DNA from: Pseudomonas sp. GV085
Lineage (GTDB): Bacteria; Pseudomonadota; Gammaproteobacteria; Pseudomonadales; Pseudomonadaceae
Assembly (NCBI RefSeq): GCF_003050925.1
Contig: NZ_QAOV01000015.1
Coordinates: 1 to 64,000, forward strand
DNA length: 64,000 nucleotides
Reading direction: 5' to 3'
Position numbers and translations under genes: made by a program. Shown here piece after piece: positions 42,385 through 54,250 of this stretch (positions are counted from its first letter, which is position 1; each line of letters begins with the position of its first letter). The notes below the pieces were generated by a model. It was not told where the DNA came from, ran no database searches, and saw only the letters and a program-made list of their open reading frames with translations.

Positions 42385-43296
42385 TCAGACCCGCACAACC
42401 TGAACAACCACAACCCGCCGCTCCAGATTCAACGCCAGCACACTCGCCAACACCACCAGCCCACCGACCACGATCATCAATGTCGGCCGTTCACCGAGCG
42501 TATAAGACGCAATGACCATCGCCGTCGGCGGCGTCAAATACAGCGTCATCGTCGCTCGGCTCAAGTCGACATGCGCCAGCACATAGGCCCAGGCCAGGTA
42601 CGCCAGGGCGCTGGGGAAAATCCCCAGCGCCAACACGGCGAACTGCACAGGCAGCGGCGCAATCGCGATTTGATCCATCAGGCCGGGCAGATAAATCAAC
42701 AACAACACCGTCCCGGACCACACCGTGTAACACACCAGCGTCAGCCCGTCGTAACGCCCGGTGTGGTGCTTTTGCAGGGCAAAGTAGAGGCTCCAGGACA
42801 CTGCCGCCAACAGGATCAGCAAGCCGTGGGCGTCGAGGCTGCCCAGGCCATGATCGCCGGCCACCACAATCAGCACGCCAAACAACCCGAGCAGCACACA
42901 ACCCCAGCGCCACAGGCTCACCTGATCCTTGAACACGAAGCGCGCGATCAATGTGCTGAACAGCGGCGTGGTCTGGGCCAGGACGCTCGAAGCCCCGGCG
43001 CTGATACCCTGCTGTCCGAAGTTGATCGCCACGTGGTGCAGGCTCACGGCAAAGAAACCCAGGCCGAACATCAGCGGCAGATCTCGAAGCCTGGGCAGGC
43101 GGATGCCCTTGAGTATCGCGATCACCGCCATGAACACGGAGGCCAGCAGAAAGCGCAGGAGCGCCAGGTGTACGGGGTCGTAGGCCTGCAGGCCGATATG
43201 GATGCCGGTTGGGGAATACCCCCAGCACGCCACGACAAACGCCATGGCCAGGATGATTTTCCAGGGTGAAACGGGGGAGGGTGTGAGCGGCGTCAT
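42385..43296 (-). CDS. EamA/DMT-family exporter
   Basis: A 303-residue inner-membrane protein with ten hydrophobic segments in two EamA repeats (VVACWGYSPTGIHIGLQAYDPVHLALLRFLLAS; LVCYTVWSGTVLLLIYLPGL). DMT exporters often remove amino acids or other metabolites; the substrate is unknown. It is divergent from a LysR regulator that may control it. ATG 43296 is used; the longer frame adds 15 codons without family similarity. Confidence 0.85.
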   Translation of the reverse strand: MTPLTPSPVSPWKIILAMAFVVACWGYSPTGIHIGLQAYDPVHLALLRFLLASVFMAVIAILKGIRLPRLRDLPLMFGLGFFAVSLHHVAINFGQQGISAGASSVLAQTTPLFSTLIARFVFKDQVSLWRWGCVLLGLFGVLIVVAGDHGLGSLDAHGLLILLAAVSWSLYFALQKHHTGRYDGLTLVCYTVWSGTVLLLIYLPGLMDQIAIAPLPVQFAVLALGIFPSALAYLAWAYVLAHVDLSRATMTLYLTPPTAMVIASYTLGERPTLMIVVGGLVVLASVLALNLERRVVVVQVVRV

Positions 43297-43339
43297 GGTC
43301 GTGCACCTGTGGGCGGATGCACCGAGTATCAGAAAGCGC

Positions 43340-43380
43340 ACCGTTCACCACAACTGACTTATAATGCTCAAACCGTTCAC
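43340..43380. promoter_or_regulatory. LysR promoter with ACCGTTCAC direct repeats
   Basis: TATAAT at 43360-43365 is a likely -10 box for the LysR gene. ACCGTTCAC occurs at 43340-43348 and again at 43372-43380, 32 bp apart (about three helical turns), straddling the promoter. Possible regulator-binding sites; no experimental basis. Confidence 0.4.
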
Positions 43381-43392
43381 TATGGATGATGT

Positions 43393-44256
43393 ATGGAGCT
43401 GGCACAGATTCGCATGTTCAAGACCGTGGCCGACGTCGGCAGCATCGCCCGCGCGGCCGAGGTGCTGCATTGCGTGCCGTCGAACATCACGGCACGGATC
43501 AAGGCTCTGGAGGTCGAGCTCGGCGTCGCGCTGTTTCTGCGTGAGGGTCGAGGGCTGCGCATCAGCCCGTCGGGGCAGACCTTCCTGGCCTACGCTTCGA
43601 AGATTCTTGCCCTCACCGCCGAGGCCAAGCGTGCGGTCGACCCGTCGGCCGAACCCTCCGGCCCCTTGCGCATCGGGGCCATCGAGTCGTCGGCCACCGG
43701 GCGTTTGCCGCGTCTGCTGGCGAAATTCCACAAGCGTTTTCCGCAGGTGGCGCTGGAGCTGACCACCGGCTCCTGGGGGCAGTTGCTCGACGACACACTC
43801 AATCACAAACTCGACGGCGCCATCGTGGCGGTGGATGTCGAGCGTTCGCACCTCAAGCGCACGCCGATGTACCGCGAGGATTTATTGCTGATCGCCTCGA
43901 CCTCCCTGGGGCCGCTGCGGGACATCAGCGACTTGCGGGACCAGACCGTATTCATGTGGCCACAGGGCTGTCCGTACCGGGCGGCGCTGGAGCATTGGTT
44001 GCTGCGACAGGGTCAGGCACTGCCGATTGTCAGCCTGGCCAGTTATGGCGCGATTGTCGGTTGCGTCAGCGCCGGGGCCGGGGTGGCACTGGTGCCCAAA
44101 GGTGTGTTCGACCAATACGCCAAAGGTGCCGGGTGTGCGGGGTTTGAATTCCCCGAACTGACCGCCGTCGACAACCTGTTTTACTGGCACGAAAACGCCG
44201 GGGTGCACCCGGCGCGCGAGGCGTTCGTGGCGATGCTGCGCGAGGAATTTGCCTGA
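43393..44256 (+). CDS. LysR-family transcriptional regulator
   Basis: A 287-residue regulator. The N-terminal HTH (MELAQIRMFKTVADVGSIARAAEVLHCVPSNITARIKALEVELGVALF) is a standard LysR domain, followed by a periplasmic-binding-like effector domain (GPLRIGAIESSATGRLPRLLAKFHKRFPQVALELTTGSW). Divergent from the DMT exporter, its likely target. A REP-like word (GTGGGAGCGAGCC) follows its stop. Confidence 0.9.
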   Translation: MELAQIRMFKTVADVGSIARAAEVLHCVPSNITARIKALEVELGVALFLREGRGLRISPSGQTFLAYASKILALTAEAKRAVDPSAEPSGPLRIGAIESSATGRLPRLLAKFHKRFPQVALELTTGSWGQLLDDTLNHKLDGAIVAVDVERSHLKRTPMYREDLLLIASTSLGPLRDISDLRDQTVFMWPQGCPYRAALEHWLLRQGQALPIVSLASYGAIVGCVSAGAGVALVPKGVFDQYAKGAGCAGFEFPELTAVDNLFYWHENAGVHPAREAFVAMLREEFA

Positions 44257-44279
44257 TTTGCACGCGTGGGAGCGAGCCG

Positions 44280-47021
<2,742 letters not shown>

Positions 47022-47203
47022 TACGATCACTCCTTTGAGTCCGCACGGTTACGGACTGAGGGGACGGGCAGAACATTAAACCTAGCCCTGTTTTAAGTAG
47101 CTGGCTAATAACTGGACTCTATGAACAGACCCCAGGTTCCGAAGTCAGCTATCATGCGCCGGTTTTCGTGACAGGCTTTGCTTCAACGCAAGCGGTCTCT
47201 CTT

Positions 47204-47304
47204 TGTGGGAGCGAGCCTGCTCGCGATGGACGTTAACGATAACGCGTGTTTTCTGAGTAAACGCGCCGCCCTTGAGTCCATCGCGAGCAGGCTCGCTCCT
47301 ACAG
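47204..47304. repeat. REPIN directly upstream of rlmM
   Basis: Inverted GGAGCGAGCCTGCTCGCGA copies with spacer core GTTAACGATAACGCGT (shared with 4874 and 37134). It ends only 5 bases before the rlmM ribosome-binding site, so any hairpin would lie in the rlmM leader if transcription starts upstream. Confidence 0.9.
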
Positions 47305-47319
47305 GGTCCAGGAGTAAGA

Positions 47320-48393
47320 ATGAACACCCTATTCATGCATTGCCGGCCGGGCTTCGAAGGCGAAGTCTGTTCCGAGATTTCCGACCTCGCCGCGCGGTTG
47401 AACGTGGCCGGTTATGCCAAGGCCAAGGCCGCCACGGCTTGCGCCGAATTCGTCTGCACCGAAGAAGACGGCGCCGAGCGCCTGATGCGCGGGCAGCGTT
47501 TCGCCGAGCTGATCTTCCCGCGCCAGTGGGCCCGGGGGATTTTCATCGATCTGCCGGAAACCGACCGCATCAGCGTGATCCTCGCGCATATGGCGGACTT
47601 TCCGCTGTGCGGCAGCCTGTGGCTGGAAATGGTCGACACCAACGACGGCAAGGAGCTGTCGAACTTCTGCAAGAAGTTCGAAGTGCACCTGCGCAAGGCG
47701 CTGATGGCCGCCGGCAAGCTGGTGGAAGACGCGCACAAGCCGCGCCTGTTGCTGACCTTCAAAAGCGGCCGCGAAGTGTTCATGGGCCTGGCCGAGTCGA
47801 ACAACTCGGCCATGTGGCCAATGGGCATTCCGCGCCTGAAGTTTCCACGCGAAGCGCCGAGCCGTTCGACCCTCAAGCTGGAAGAGGCCTGGCACCACTT
47901 CATCCCGCGCGACCAGTGGGACGAGCGCCTGCACGGCGACATGACCGGCGTCGACCTCGGGGCCGCTCCCGGTGGCTGGACCTGGCAACTGGTCAACCGC
48001 GGCATGCTGGTGACCGCCATCGACAACGGTCCGATGGCCGAAAGCCTGATGGACACGGGGTTGGTGCAGCACTTGATGGCCGACGGTTTCACCTTCAAGC
48101 CCAAGCAACCGGTGGACTGGATGGTCTGCGACATCGTCGAGAAGCCGGCACGCAACGCCGCGATGCTGGAAGAGTGGATCGGCGATGGCCATTGCCGCGA
48201 GGCGGTGGTCAACCTCAAGCTGCCGATGAAACAGCGCTATGCCGAAGTGAAGCGTTTGCTCGAGCGCATTGCCGACGGCTTCAAGGCTCGGGGCATCAAG
48301 GTCGAGATCGGCTGCAAGCAGCTGTACCACGACCGCGAGGAAGTGACCTGCCATTTGCGCCGGCTTGATGTGAAGAAGCCCAAGTCCCGCTGA
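47320..48393 (+). CDS. rlmM: 23S rRNA 2'-O-ribose methyltransferase RlmM
   Basis: A 357-residue enzyme that methylates C2498 of 23S rRNA. It has an N-terminal THUMP-like part (FMHCRPGFEGEVCSEISDLAARL) and a C-terminal Rossmann domain with MTGVDLGAAPGGWTWQL for S-adenosylmethionine and MVCDIVEKP as the second motif. Start at 47320 because CAGGAG lies 5-10 nt upstream; the upstream frame is REP sequence. Followed by tusA after a REPIN. Confidence 0.94.
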   Translation: MNTLFMHCRPGFEGEVCSEISDLAARLNVAGYAKAKAATACAEFVCTEEDGAERLMRGQRFAELIFPRQWARGIFIDLPETDRISVILAHMADFPLCGSLWLEMVDTNDGKELSNFCKKFEVHLRKALMAAGKLVEDAHKPRLLLTFKSGREVFMGLAESNNSAMWPMGIPRLKFPREAPSRSTLKLEEAWHHFIPRDQWDERLHGDMTGVDLGAAPGGWTWQLVNRGMLVTAIDNGPMAESLMDTGLVQHLMADGFTFKPKQPVDWMVCDIVEKPARNAAMLEEWIGDGHCREAVVNLKLPMKQRYAEVKRLLERIADGFKARGIKVEIGCKQLYHDREEVTCHLRRLDVKKPKSR

Positions 48394-48407
48394 AACACCG
48401 CAACCCC

Positions 48408-48511
48408 CTGTAGGAGCGAGCCTGCTCGCGATGGACCTGAGAGCACCACGGGGTGTCAGGTCTCCCGCGTCATCGTTGACGACCATCGCGAGCAGGGCTC
48501 GCTCCTACAGG
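48408..48511. repeat. REPIN (inverted REP pair)
   Basis: Spacer has GAGAGCACCACGGGGTG and CCCGCGTCATCGTTGACG, nearly the same as the spacers at 58393 and 59500. One arm has an extra G (GCAGGGCTCGC). Confidence 0.9.
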
Positions 48512-48585
48512 GGGGCGGCGTAATGCCACAGATGACGTTACACCCGGCAATGCGCGACAATGCCGGCCAGTTTCAGGAGTGAATC

Positions 48586-48837
48586 ATGAGTGAAATGCTT
48601 GATACGCCGGTAGACGGCACCCTCGACGCCACCGGCCTCAACTGCCCTGAACCGGTGATGATGCTGCACCAGCACATCCGTGACCTGGTGCCCGGCGGCC
48701 TGCTCAAGGTGATCGCCACTGACCCGTCGACCCGTCGCGACATTCCCAAGTTCTGCGTGTTTCTCGACCATGAACTGGTGGCGCAGCACGAAGAGGCGGG
48801 TACCTACCTCTACTGGATTCGCAAGAAGTCCGGCTGA
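48586..48837 (+). CDS. tusA: Sulfur carrier protein TusA
   Basis: An 83-residue sulfurtransferase relay protein used in 2-thiouridine synthesis on tRNA. The CPEP motif (C20-P-E-P) with the reactive Cys20 is in LDATGLNCPEPVMMLHQHI. Both ends fit the family. The same gene order (acnA, rlmM, tusA) is seen in other pseudomonads. Two hypothetical sites of regulation (REPINs) flank it. Confidence 0.95.
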   Translation: MSEMLDTPVDGTLDATGLNCPEPVMMLHQHIRDLVPGGLLKVIATDPSTRRDIPKFCVFLDHELVAQHEEAGTYLYWIRKKSG

Positions 48838-48848
48838 TCAGCCCCCCC

Positions 48849-48963
48849 CTGTAGGAGCGAGCTTGCTCGCGATGGACGTCAACGATAACGCGTAATACCT
48901 GATGCCCCGCGGTGTCCTGGCGTTTTTCGCGAGCAATCGAGCGTCGACCGGCTGCTCCTACAA
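48849..48963. repeat. REPIN with a loop-expanded arm
   Basis: The left arm is a standard GGAGCGAGCTTGCTCGCGA copy with GTCAACGATAACGCGT in the spacer. The right arm (48927-48963) reads GCGAGCAATCGAGCGTCGA-CCGGCTGCTCCTACA, with an extra inner palindrome TCGA-GCG-TCGA between its GAGCA and TGCTC stems. Confidence 0.85.
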
Positions 48964-48975
48964 GGGGTGCGGCGA

Positions 48976-50409
48976 TCAACCCCGGCTGTTACGGATCCGC
49001 CTGCGCGCACTGAGCGTCAGGCGGATCGACAGCATCAGCGCTGCACAGCTCAAGCCGGCAATCAGCCCTTCCCACAGCCCGCTCGGGCCGCTGGCCGGAC
49101 CGAACCAATCGGTCAGTCCCAGCACGTAGCCGACCGGCAGGCCGATGCCCCAATAGGCGAACAAGGTCAGGATCATCGTCGCCCGGGTGTCCTGGTATCC
49201 ACGCAGCGCGCCCGCGCAGATCACCTGGATGGCATCGGAAAACTGGTACAGCGCGGCATAGACGATCAACATCGACGCAATTTGGATCACTGCCTTGTCA
49301 GGCGTGTAGATCGAGGCGATGGGTTCGCGCAGCAGCAGGATCAGGCTCGCCGAGAACGCCGCGAACACCAGTGCTGCGCCAAGCCCGACCTTCGCCGCGA
49401 AGCGCGCCTGCCAAGGATTGCCGGCCCCCAGTGCCTGACCGACCCTCACGGTCACCGCCATGCCTAGCGAATAAGGAATCATGAACAGCAACGAGCTGAT
49501 GTTCAGGGCGATTTGATGCCCGGCCACCACGGTAGAGCCAAGACTGCCGATCAACAGGGCGATGACCGCGAAGATGCTGGACTCGGCGAAGACGGCGATA
49601 CCGATCGGCAGGCCAATGCCGACCAGGCGCTTGATCACGACCCATTGCGGACGGTCGAAGCGCACCAGCACACGAGTGCGGGCATAGAACGGAGCCCAGA
49701 ACGTCCAGCCGGCCATGCTCAACGCCATGAACCACATCACGATGCCGCTGGCCCAGCCACAACCGACGCCGCCCAGGGCCGGTGCGCCGAAATGGCCATA
49801 GATCAACGTGTAGTTCAGCGGGATGTTCAGCAGCAGGCCGCACAAGCCGATGACCATGCTCGGACGGGTGCGCCCCATGCCATCGCTGTAGCAGCGCAGT
49901 ACGTAATAAAAAGCCATGCCCGGCAAACCGAAGGCGATCCCGTGCAGATAACCCATGCTTGGCTCGATCAATTGCGGATCGACTTTCATCCAGTGCAGGA
50001 TCGGCTCGGCGCCGAGCAGCAGGCCGCTGCCGATCAACCCGACACACAGTGCCAGCCACAGCGCCTGGCGTACCAGCGGACCGATTTCGTCAAACTGCCC
50101 GGCGCCAAAGCGTTGCGCGACCTTGGGGGTGGTGGCCAATAGAACGCCGGACATCAACAGGTAGACGGGAATCCAGATCGAGTTGCCCAGGGCCACCGAA
50201 GCCAGGTCCCGTGGGCTGACGCGGCCGGCCATCACCGCATCGACGAAGCCCATGGCCGTGGTGGCCAGTTGCGCGATCATGATGGGCAGGGCCAGGTTGA
50301 GCAGGCCTTTGAGCTCCAGGCGAACGGGTGTTGTCCGCGCAGGCGCAATGGCGGCGGTATTCTCGATTGCAGGATTCAATGGCGAAACGTCCAAAAGGTT
50401 TTGATGCAC
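48976..50409 (-). CDS. MATE-family multidrug efflux pump (NorM/PmpM-like)
   Basis: A 477-residue MATE transporter with 12 hydrophobic segments; the length equals that of P. aeruginosa PmpM as I recall it. LALPIMIAQLATTAMGFVDAVMAGRVSPRDLASVALGNSIW is the first-segment signature and GAPALGGVGCGWASGIVMW is also typical. It exports cationic drugs such as fluoroquinolones and dyes in exchange for protons or sodium. The start is GTG at 50409, with no strong ribosome-binding site. Confidence 0.9.
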   Translation of the reverse strand: MHQNLLDVSPLNPAIENTAAIAPARTTPVRLELKGLLNLALPIMIAQLATTAMGFVDAVMAGRVSPRDLASVALGNSIWIPVYLLMSGVLLATTPKVAQRFGAGQFDEIGPLVRQALWLALCVGLIGSGLLLGAEPILHWMKVDPQLIEPSMGYLHGIAFGLPGMAFYYVLRCYSDGMGRTRPSMVIGLCGLLLNIPLNYTLIYGHFGAPALGGVGCGWASGIVMWFMALSMAGWTFWAPFYARTRVLVRFDRPQWVVIKRLVGIGLPIGIAVFAESSIFAVIALLIGSLGSTVVAGHQIALNISSLLFMIPYSLGMAVTVRVGQALGAGNPWQARFAAKVGLGAALVFAAFSASLILLLREPIASIYTPDKAVIQIASMLIVYAALYQFSDAIQVICAGALRGYQDTRATMILTLFAYWGIGLPVGYVLGLTDWFGPASGPSGLWEGLIAGLSCAALMLSIRLTLSARRRIRNSRG

Positions 50410-50478
50410 AGGCGCGCATTCTACGCGTTGACGCGCCGGTCAGGAAAAGACCCGTGTTACCGATTTGTAATCAACTCT

Positions 50479-50582
50479 CTGTAGGAGCGAGCTTGCTCGC
50501 GATGGACGCAAGGATGCCACGTTCATTCAGGCATCCCGCGTCATCGTTGACGTCCATCGCGAGCAAGCTCGCTCCTACAGAG
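50479..50582. repeat. REPIN (inverted REP pair)
   Basis: Inverted GGAGCGAGCTTGCTCGCGA copies; spacer contains CCCGCGTCATCGTTGACG as in 48408 and 59500. In the divergent region between the MATE gene and pdxB. Confidence 0.9.
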
Positions 50583-50645
50583 AGATGCGTCTAGGCGCGA
50601 TGCGTCATCTACGCCTAAACTGCCGATCCGCCAAAGGAGCCTGCC

Positions 50646-51788
50646 ATGCTGATTGTTGCCGACGAAAATATCCCCCTGCTCGATGCCTTCTTCGAAGGCT
50701 TCGGTGAAATCCGCCGGGTGCCGGGTCGTTCCATTGACCGTGCCACGGTCGAACAGGCCGATGTGCTGTTGGTGCGTTCGGTGACCAACGTCAATCGCGC
50801 GCTACTCGAAGGCAGCAAGGTGCGCTTTGTCGGTACGTGCACCATCGGCACCGATCATCTGGACCTGGATTACTTTCAGCAGGCCGGAATCACCTGGTCC
50901 AGCGCGCCGGGCTGCAATGCCCGCGGCGTGGTCGACTATGTGCTCGGCAGCTTGCTGACCCTGGCCGAAATCGAAGGTGTCGACCTGACCCGGCGTACCT
51001 ACGGCGTAGTCGGTGCCGGCGAAGTGGGCGGCCGATTGGTCAAAGTCCTGCAAGGCCTGGGCTGGAAGGTGCTGGTGTGCGATCCGCCACGGCAGGCCGC
51101 TGAAGGCGGTGACTACGTCAGCCTCGAGCAGATCATCGAAGCGTGCGACGTCATCAGCCTGCACACGCCGCTGACCAGGCAGGGACAGCTATCGACCTGG
51201 CATTTGTTCGATGAGACACGCCTGAACCAGCTCAAGTCCGGCACCTGGCTGATCAATGCCAGTCGCGGACCGGTGGTGAACAACGCGGCCCTGCGCGATG
51301 TGCTGCTGCAGCGCGAAGACCTGCAAGCGGTGCTCGATGTGTGGGAAAGCGAGCCTGAAGTCGACGTGGCGCTGGCCGAGCTGTGCGTGCTGGCAACGCC
51401 GCACATTGCCGGTTACAGCCTCGACGGCAAGCAGCGGGGGACCTCGCAGATTTATCAGGCGTATTGCGATTTTCTCGGGCAACCGGCCCGCGTCAGCCTG
51501 AGCGATTTACTGCCGGCACCGTGGCTGTCGCACGTGACCCTGAATGCGCAAAGCGACCCGGCCTGGGCCTTGGCGATGCTGTGCCGTGGCGTATATGACC
51601 CGCGTCGTGACGATGCGGATTTCCGTCGCAGCCTGGTCGGCAGTGTCAGCGAGCAGCGTGCGGCATTCGATAGGCTGCGCAAGCATTACCCGTTGCGCCG
51701 GGAGATCGACGGATTGCAGGTGCGGATCGAAGGTGAATCGCCTGAGCTGCAGAGGATTGTGGCGGCGTTGGGGGCGATGGCAATCTGA
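50646..51788 (+). CDS. pdxB: Erythronate-4-phosphate dehydrogenase
   Basis: A 380-residue D-isomer-specific 2-hydroxyacid dehydrogenase for the second step of pyridoxal phosphate synthesis. GVVGAGEVGGRLVKVL is the NAD motif; CDVISLHTPLTRQG and LINASRGPVVNNAAL hold the family motifs with the catalytic Arg; WESEPEVD carries the catalytic Glu, and the catalytic His is in TPHIAGYSLDGK. The C-terminal dimerisation domain specific to PdxB is present. AAAGGAG lies 7 nt before ATG 50646. Confidence 0.95.
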   Translation: MLIVADENIPLLDAFFEGFGEIRRVPGRSIDRATVEQADVLLVRSVTNVNRALLEGSKVRFVGTCTIGTDHLDLDYFQQAGITWSSAPGCNARGVVDYVLGSLLTLAEIEGVDLTRRTYGVVGAGEVGGRLVKVLQGLGWKVLVCDPPRQAAEGGDYVSLEQIIEACDVISLHTPLTRQGQLSTWHLFDETRLNQLKSGTWLINASRGPVVNNAALRDVLLQREDLQAVLDVWESEPEVDVALAELCVLATPHIAGYSLDGKQRGTSQIYQAYCDFLGQPARVSLSDLLPAPWLSHVTLNAQSDPAWALAMLCRGVYDPRRDDADFRRSLVGSVSEQRAAFDRLRKHYPLRREIDGLQVRIEGESPELQRIVAALGAMAI

Positions 51789-51803
51789 TTGACCACAGCG
51801 GCC

Positions 51804-51914
51804 CAATCGCGAGCAGGTCGGATCGTCGCACCGTCGCTCCCACAGGATCCGTGCTGGATACAAATGTTGTGTACGACCCGGATCCCCTGTAGGAGCGAGC
51901 CTGCTCGCGATGGG
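51804..51914. repeat. Outward-facing REP pair with a loop-expanded copy
   Basis: The left copy (51806-51845) carries the same 16-base loop insert as at 42278, with one change (ATCGTCGC instead of ATCGCCGC) that keeps a G-U pair in the inner stem. The right copy is standard. Between pdxB and the convergent PA1571-type gene. Confidence 0.85.
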
Positions 51915-51945
51915 CGCGCCACAGTCCCGGATTGGATCAAGCAGG

Positions 51946-51977
51946 CATAAAAAACCCGGCCAACAAAGGGCCGGGTC
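51946..51977 (-). terminator. Terminator of the PA1571-type gene
   Basis: Stem ACCCGGCC/GGCCGGGT (51953-51977) followed on the minus strand by six T residues. Just downstream of the gene at 51996-52175; it would also act weakly for pdxB on the plus strand. Confidence 0.85.
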
Positions 51978-51995
51978 AAGAAGACGGTGGCTATA

Positions 51996-52175
51996 TCACT
52001 TTTGTTTGGCAGGTTTGACCAATCGCTTTTCCAGTTCGCTGCAAGCTTTCTGGATCATTTTTTCAGTGATCGGTACTTCGCGACCCTGCTCGTCAATAAT
52101 CGAGCAACCCAGAGACTGGTCCGGTTGCGTGCGGATCACTTGAATCTTGTCATCGCTGCTGTGTTGCAAGGACAT
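51996..52175 (-). CDS. PA1571-type small protein
   Basis: A 59-residue protein (MSLQHSSDDKIQVIRTQPDQ ... EQGREVPITEKMIQKACSELEKRL) of a small family conserved in Pseudomonas. Function unknown; it is soluble and has no recognised domain. ATG 52175 is preceded by GAGGAGA, a strong ribosome-binding site, and has its own terminator, so it is probably expressed as a single gene. Confidence 0.8.
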   Translation of the reverse strand: MSLQHSSDDKIQVIRTQPDQSLGCSIIDEQGREVPITEKMIQKACSELEKRLVKPAKQK

Positions 52176-52410
52176 GGCCTGTCTCCTCATCAGGTTGTGT
52201 ACTTACTGTATAGCCGCCAGGTGACCGGGCTATGACAACTCCCTGCGATCTTTCCGGGCGGACAGAACAAGTCCACCAGAAATGCCGGCACGTGGCTAGC
52301 CGAACTTTAGACCAATAGCGTCTAGCCTCTAGTGTTGGTGGACATAATTAACCTGACTCATTGTGATTTGCAGCGAGCCACCCCATTGAGCGGAGTAGGC
52401 TGACCCTAAA

Positions 52411-54210
52411 ATGACTGCTTTGTCCTGGATGATTGCGATGCTCTCTGCCCGTCACCGCCGTGCCGTTCGCCTGGCCCGTCGTTTCATCGCGCCGTATCGC
52501 TGGCAGGCCTTTGGCGCCTTGCTGGCGCTGATCGCCACCGCCGGCATCACCTTGTCCATGGGGCAGGGCATTCGCCTGCTGGTGGACCAGGGGTTCATGA
52601 CCCAGTCACCGCATCTGCTCAATCAGTCCATCACGCTGTTCATGTTGCTGGTCATGGGGCTGGCGATCGGTACGTTTGCGCGGTTTTACCTGGTGTCGTG
52701 GATCGGTGAACGCTGCGTCGCCGATATCCGGCGCAACGTGTTCAATCATCTGATTTACCTGCACCCGGGGTTTTACGAAGACAATCGCAGCTCCGAAATC
52801 CAGTCCCGCCTGACCGCCGATACCACGCTGCTGCAATCGGTCATCGGTTCTTCACTGTCGTTGTTCCTGCGCAATCTGTTGATGGTGATCGGCGGGATCG
52901 TCCTGTTGTTCATCACCAACCCCAAGCTCACCAGCATCGTGGTGGTGGCCTTGCCTTTGGTGATCGCGCCGATCCTGATCTTCGGCCGCCGGGTACGTAA
53001 CCTCTCGCGCCTGAGTCAGGACCGGATTGCCGACATCGGCAGCTATGTGTCCGAAACCCTGGGCCAGATCAAGACCGTGCAGGCCTACAACCATCAGGCC
53101 GAGGACGAGCGCCGGTTTGCCGTGACCGTGGAGGAGGCGTTCAACACCGCGCGCAAGCGCATCTTCCAGCGGGCCTGGCTGATTACCCTGGTGATCGTCC
53201 TGGTATTGGGCGCGGTCGGGGTGATGCTCTGGGTCGGCGGCATGGACGTCATCGCCGGGCGAATTTCTGCCGGCGAGCTGGCGGCGTTCGTGTTCTATAG
53301 CCTGATCGTCGGCAGCGCGTTCGGCACCTTGAGCGAAGTGATTGGTGAATTGCAGCGGGCCGCCGGCGCAGCCGAGCGGATTGCCGAATTGCTGCGTTCG
53401 CAAAACATCATCCTGCCGCCGGTGGCAGGCGCGGTGACACTGCCGGACCGGGTCGACGGCCAACTGCAACTGCAAAATGTGCGTTTTTCCTACCCGTCGC
53501 GGCCGCAAAGTTATGCCGTCGACGGGTTGAACCTGACCGTCAATGCCGGTGAGACGCTGGCGCTGGTCGGGCCATCGGGGGCCGGAAAATCGACGGTGTA
53601 TGACTTGCTGCTGCGTTTTTACGACCCGACCGAGGGACGCGTCCTGCTCGATGGCGTGCCGTTGACTCAACTCGATCCGCTGGACCTGCGCCGCTGTTTC
53701 GCCCTGGTGTCGCAAACCCCGGCACTGTTTTTCGGCAGCATTGAAGAAAACATTCGCTACGGCAGTCCGAAGGCGACTTTGGCCGAGGTACAGGAAGCGG
53801 CAAAAATCGCTTATGCCCATGACTTTATCGAAGCCATGCCCAATGGTTACCAGACTCATCTGGGGGACGCTGGTCTCGGTTTGTCCGGTGGCCAGCGCCA
53901 ACGTCTGGCCATCGCCCGAGCGTTGCTGGTGGACGCCCCGATCCTGCTCCTAGACGAAGCCACCAGCGCCCTCGACGCCCAGAGTGAACACCTGATCCAG
54001 CAGGCGCTGCCGAGCCTGATGAAAAACCGTACCACCCTGGTGATCGCCCATCGCCTGGCCACGGTGAAAAACGCCGACCGGATCGCGGTGATGGACCAGG
54101 GGAAACTGGTGGCGGTGGGCACGCATCAGGAGCTGATTGCCAGCAATGCGCTGTATGCGCGGTTGGCGGCGTTGCAGTTCAACGATGGCAAGGTCGTCGC
54201 CGAACTGTAG
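52411..54210 (+). CDS. ABC exporter half-transporter (MsbA/multidrug type)
   Basis: A 599-residue protein with an N-terminal six-helix membrane domain (from about residue 28) and a C-terminal ATPase: Walker A GPSGAGKST near 386, signature LSGGQRQRLAIARAL near 490, Walker B ILLLDEATSALD near 510, and H-loop IAHRL near 548. Works as a homodimer exporting a lipid or hydrophobic compound; resembles P. aeruginosa PA1113 as I recall. ATG 52411 is listed; an in-frame ATG at 52438 may be the true start, since neither has a clear ribosome-binding site. The stop codon lies inside a collapsed REP. Confidence 0.88.
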   Translation: MTALSWMIAMLSARHRRAVRLARRFIAPYRWQAFGALLALIATAGITLSMGQGIRLLVDQGFMTQSPHLLNQSITLFMLLVMGLAIGTFARFYLVSWIGERCVADIRRNVFNHLIYLHPGFYEDNRSSEIQSRLTADTTLLQSVIGSSLSLFLRNLLMVIGGIVLLFITNPKLTSIVVVALPLVIAPILIFGRRVRNLSRLSQDRIADIGSYVSETLGQIKTVQAYNHQAEDERRFAVTVEEAFNTARKRIFQRAWLITLVIVLVLGAVGVMLWVGGMDVIAGRISAGELAAFVFYSLIVGSAFGTLSEVIGELQRAAGAAERIAELLRSQNIILPPVAGAVTLPDRVDGQLQLQNVRFSYPSRPQSYAVDGLNLTVNAGETLALVGPSGAGKSTVYDLLLRFYDPTEGRVLLDGVPLTQLDPLDLRRCFALVSQTPALFFGSIEENIRYGSPKATLAEVQEAAKIAYAHDFIEAMPNGYQTHLGDAGLGLSGGQRQRLAIARALLVDAPILLLDEATSALDAQSEHLIQQALPSLMKNRTTLVIAHRLATVKNADRIAVMDQGKLVAVGTHQELIASNALYARLAALQFNDGKVVAEL

Positions 54211-54234
54211 GAGCTGCCGCAGGCTGCTCCTACA
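54206..54234. repeat. Collapsed REP palindrome of the second family
   Basis: TGTAGGAGC ... GCTCCTACA with an 11-base middle (TGCCGCAGGCT). Contains the ABC-transporter stop codon. The convergent slt gene ends 17 bp away. Confidence 0.85.
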
Positions 54235-54250
54235 TAACCGGCATTACCGG

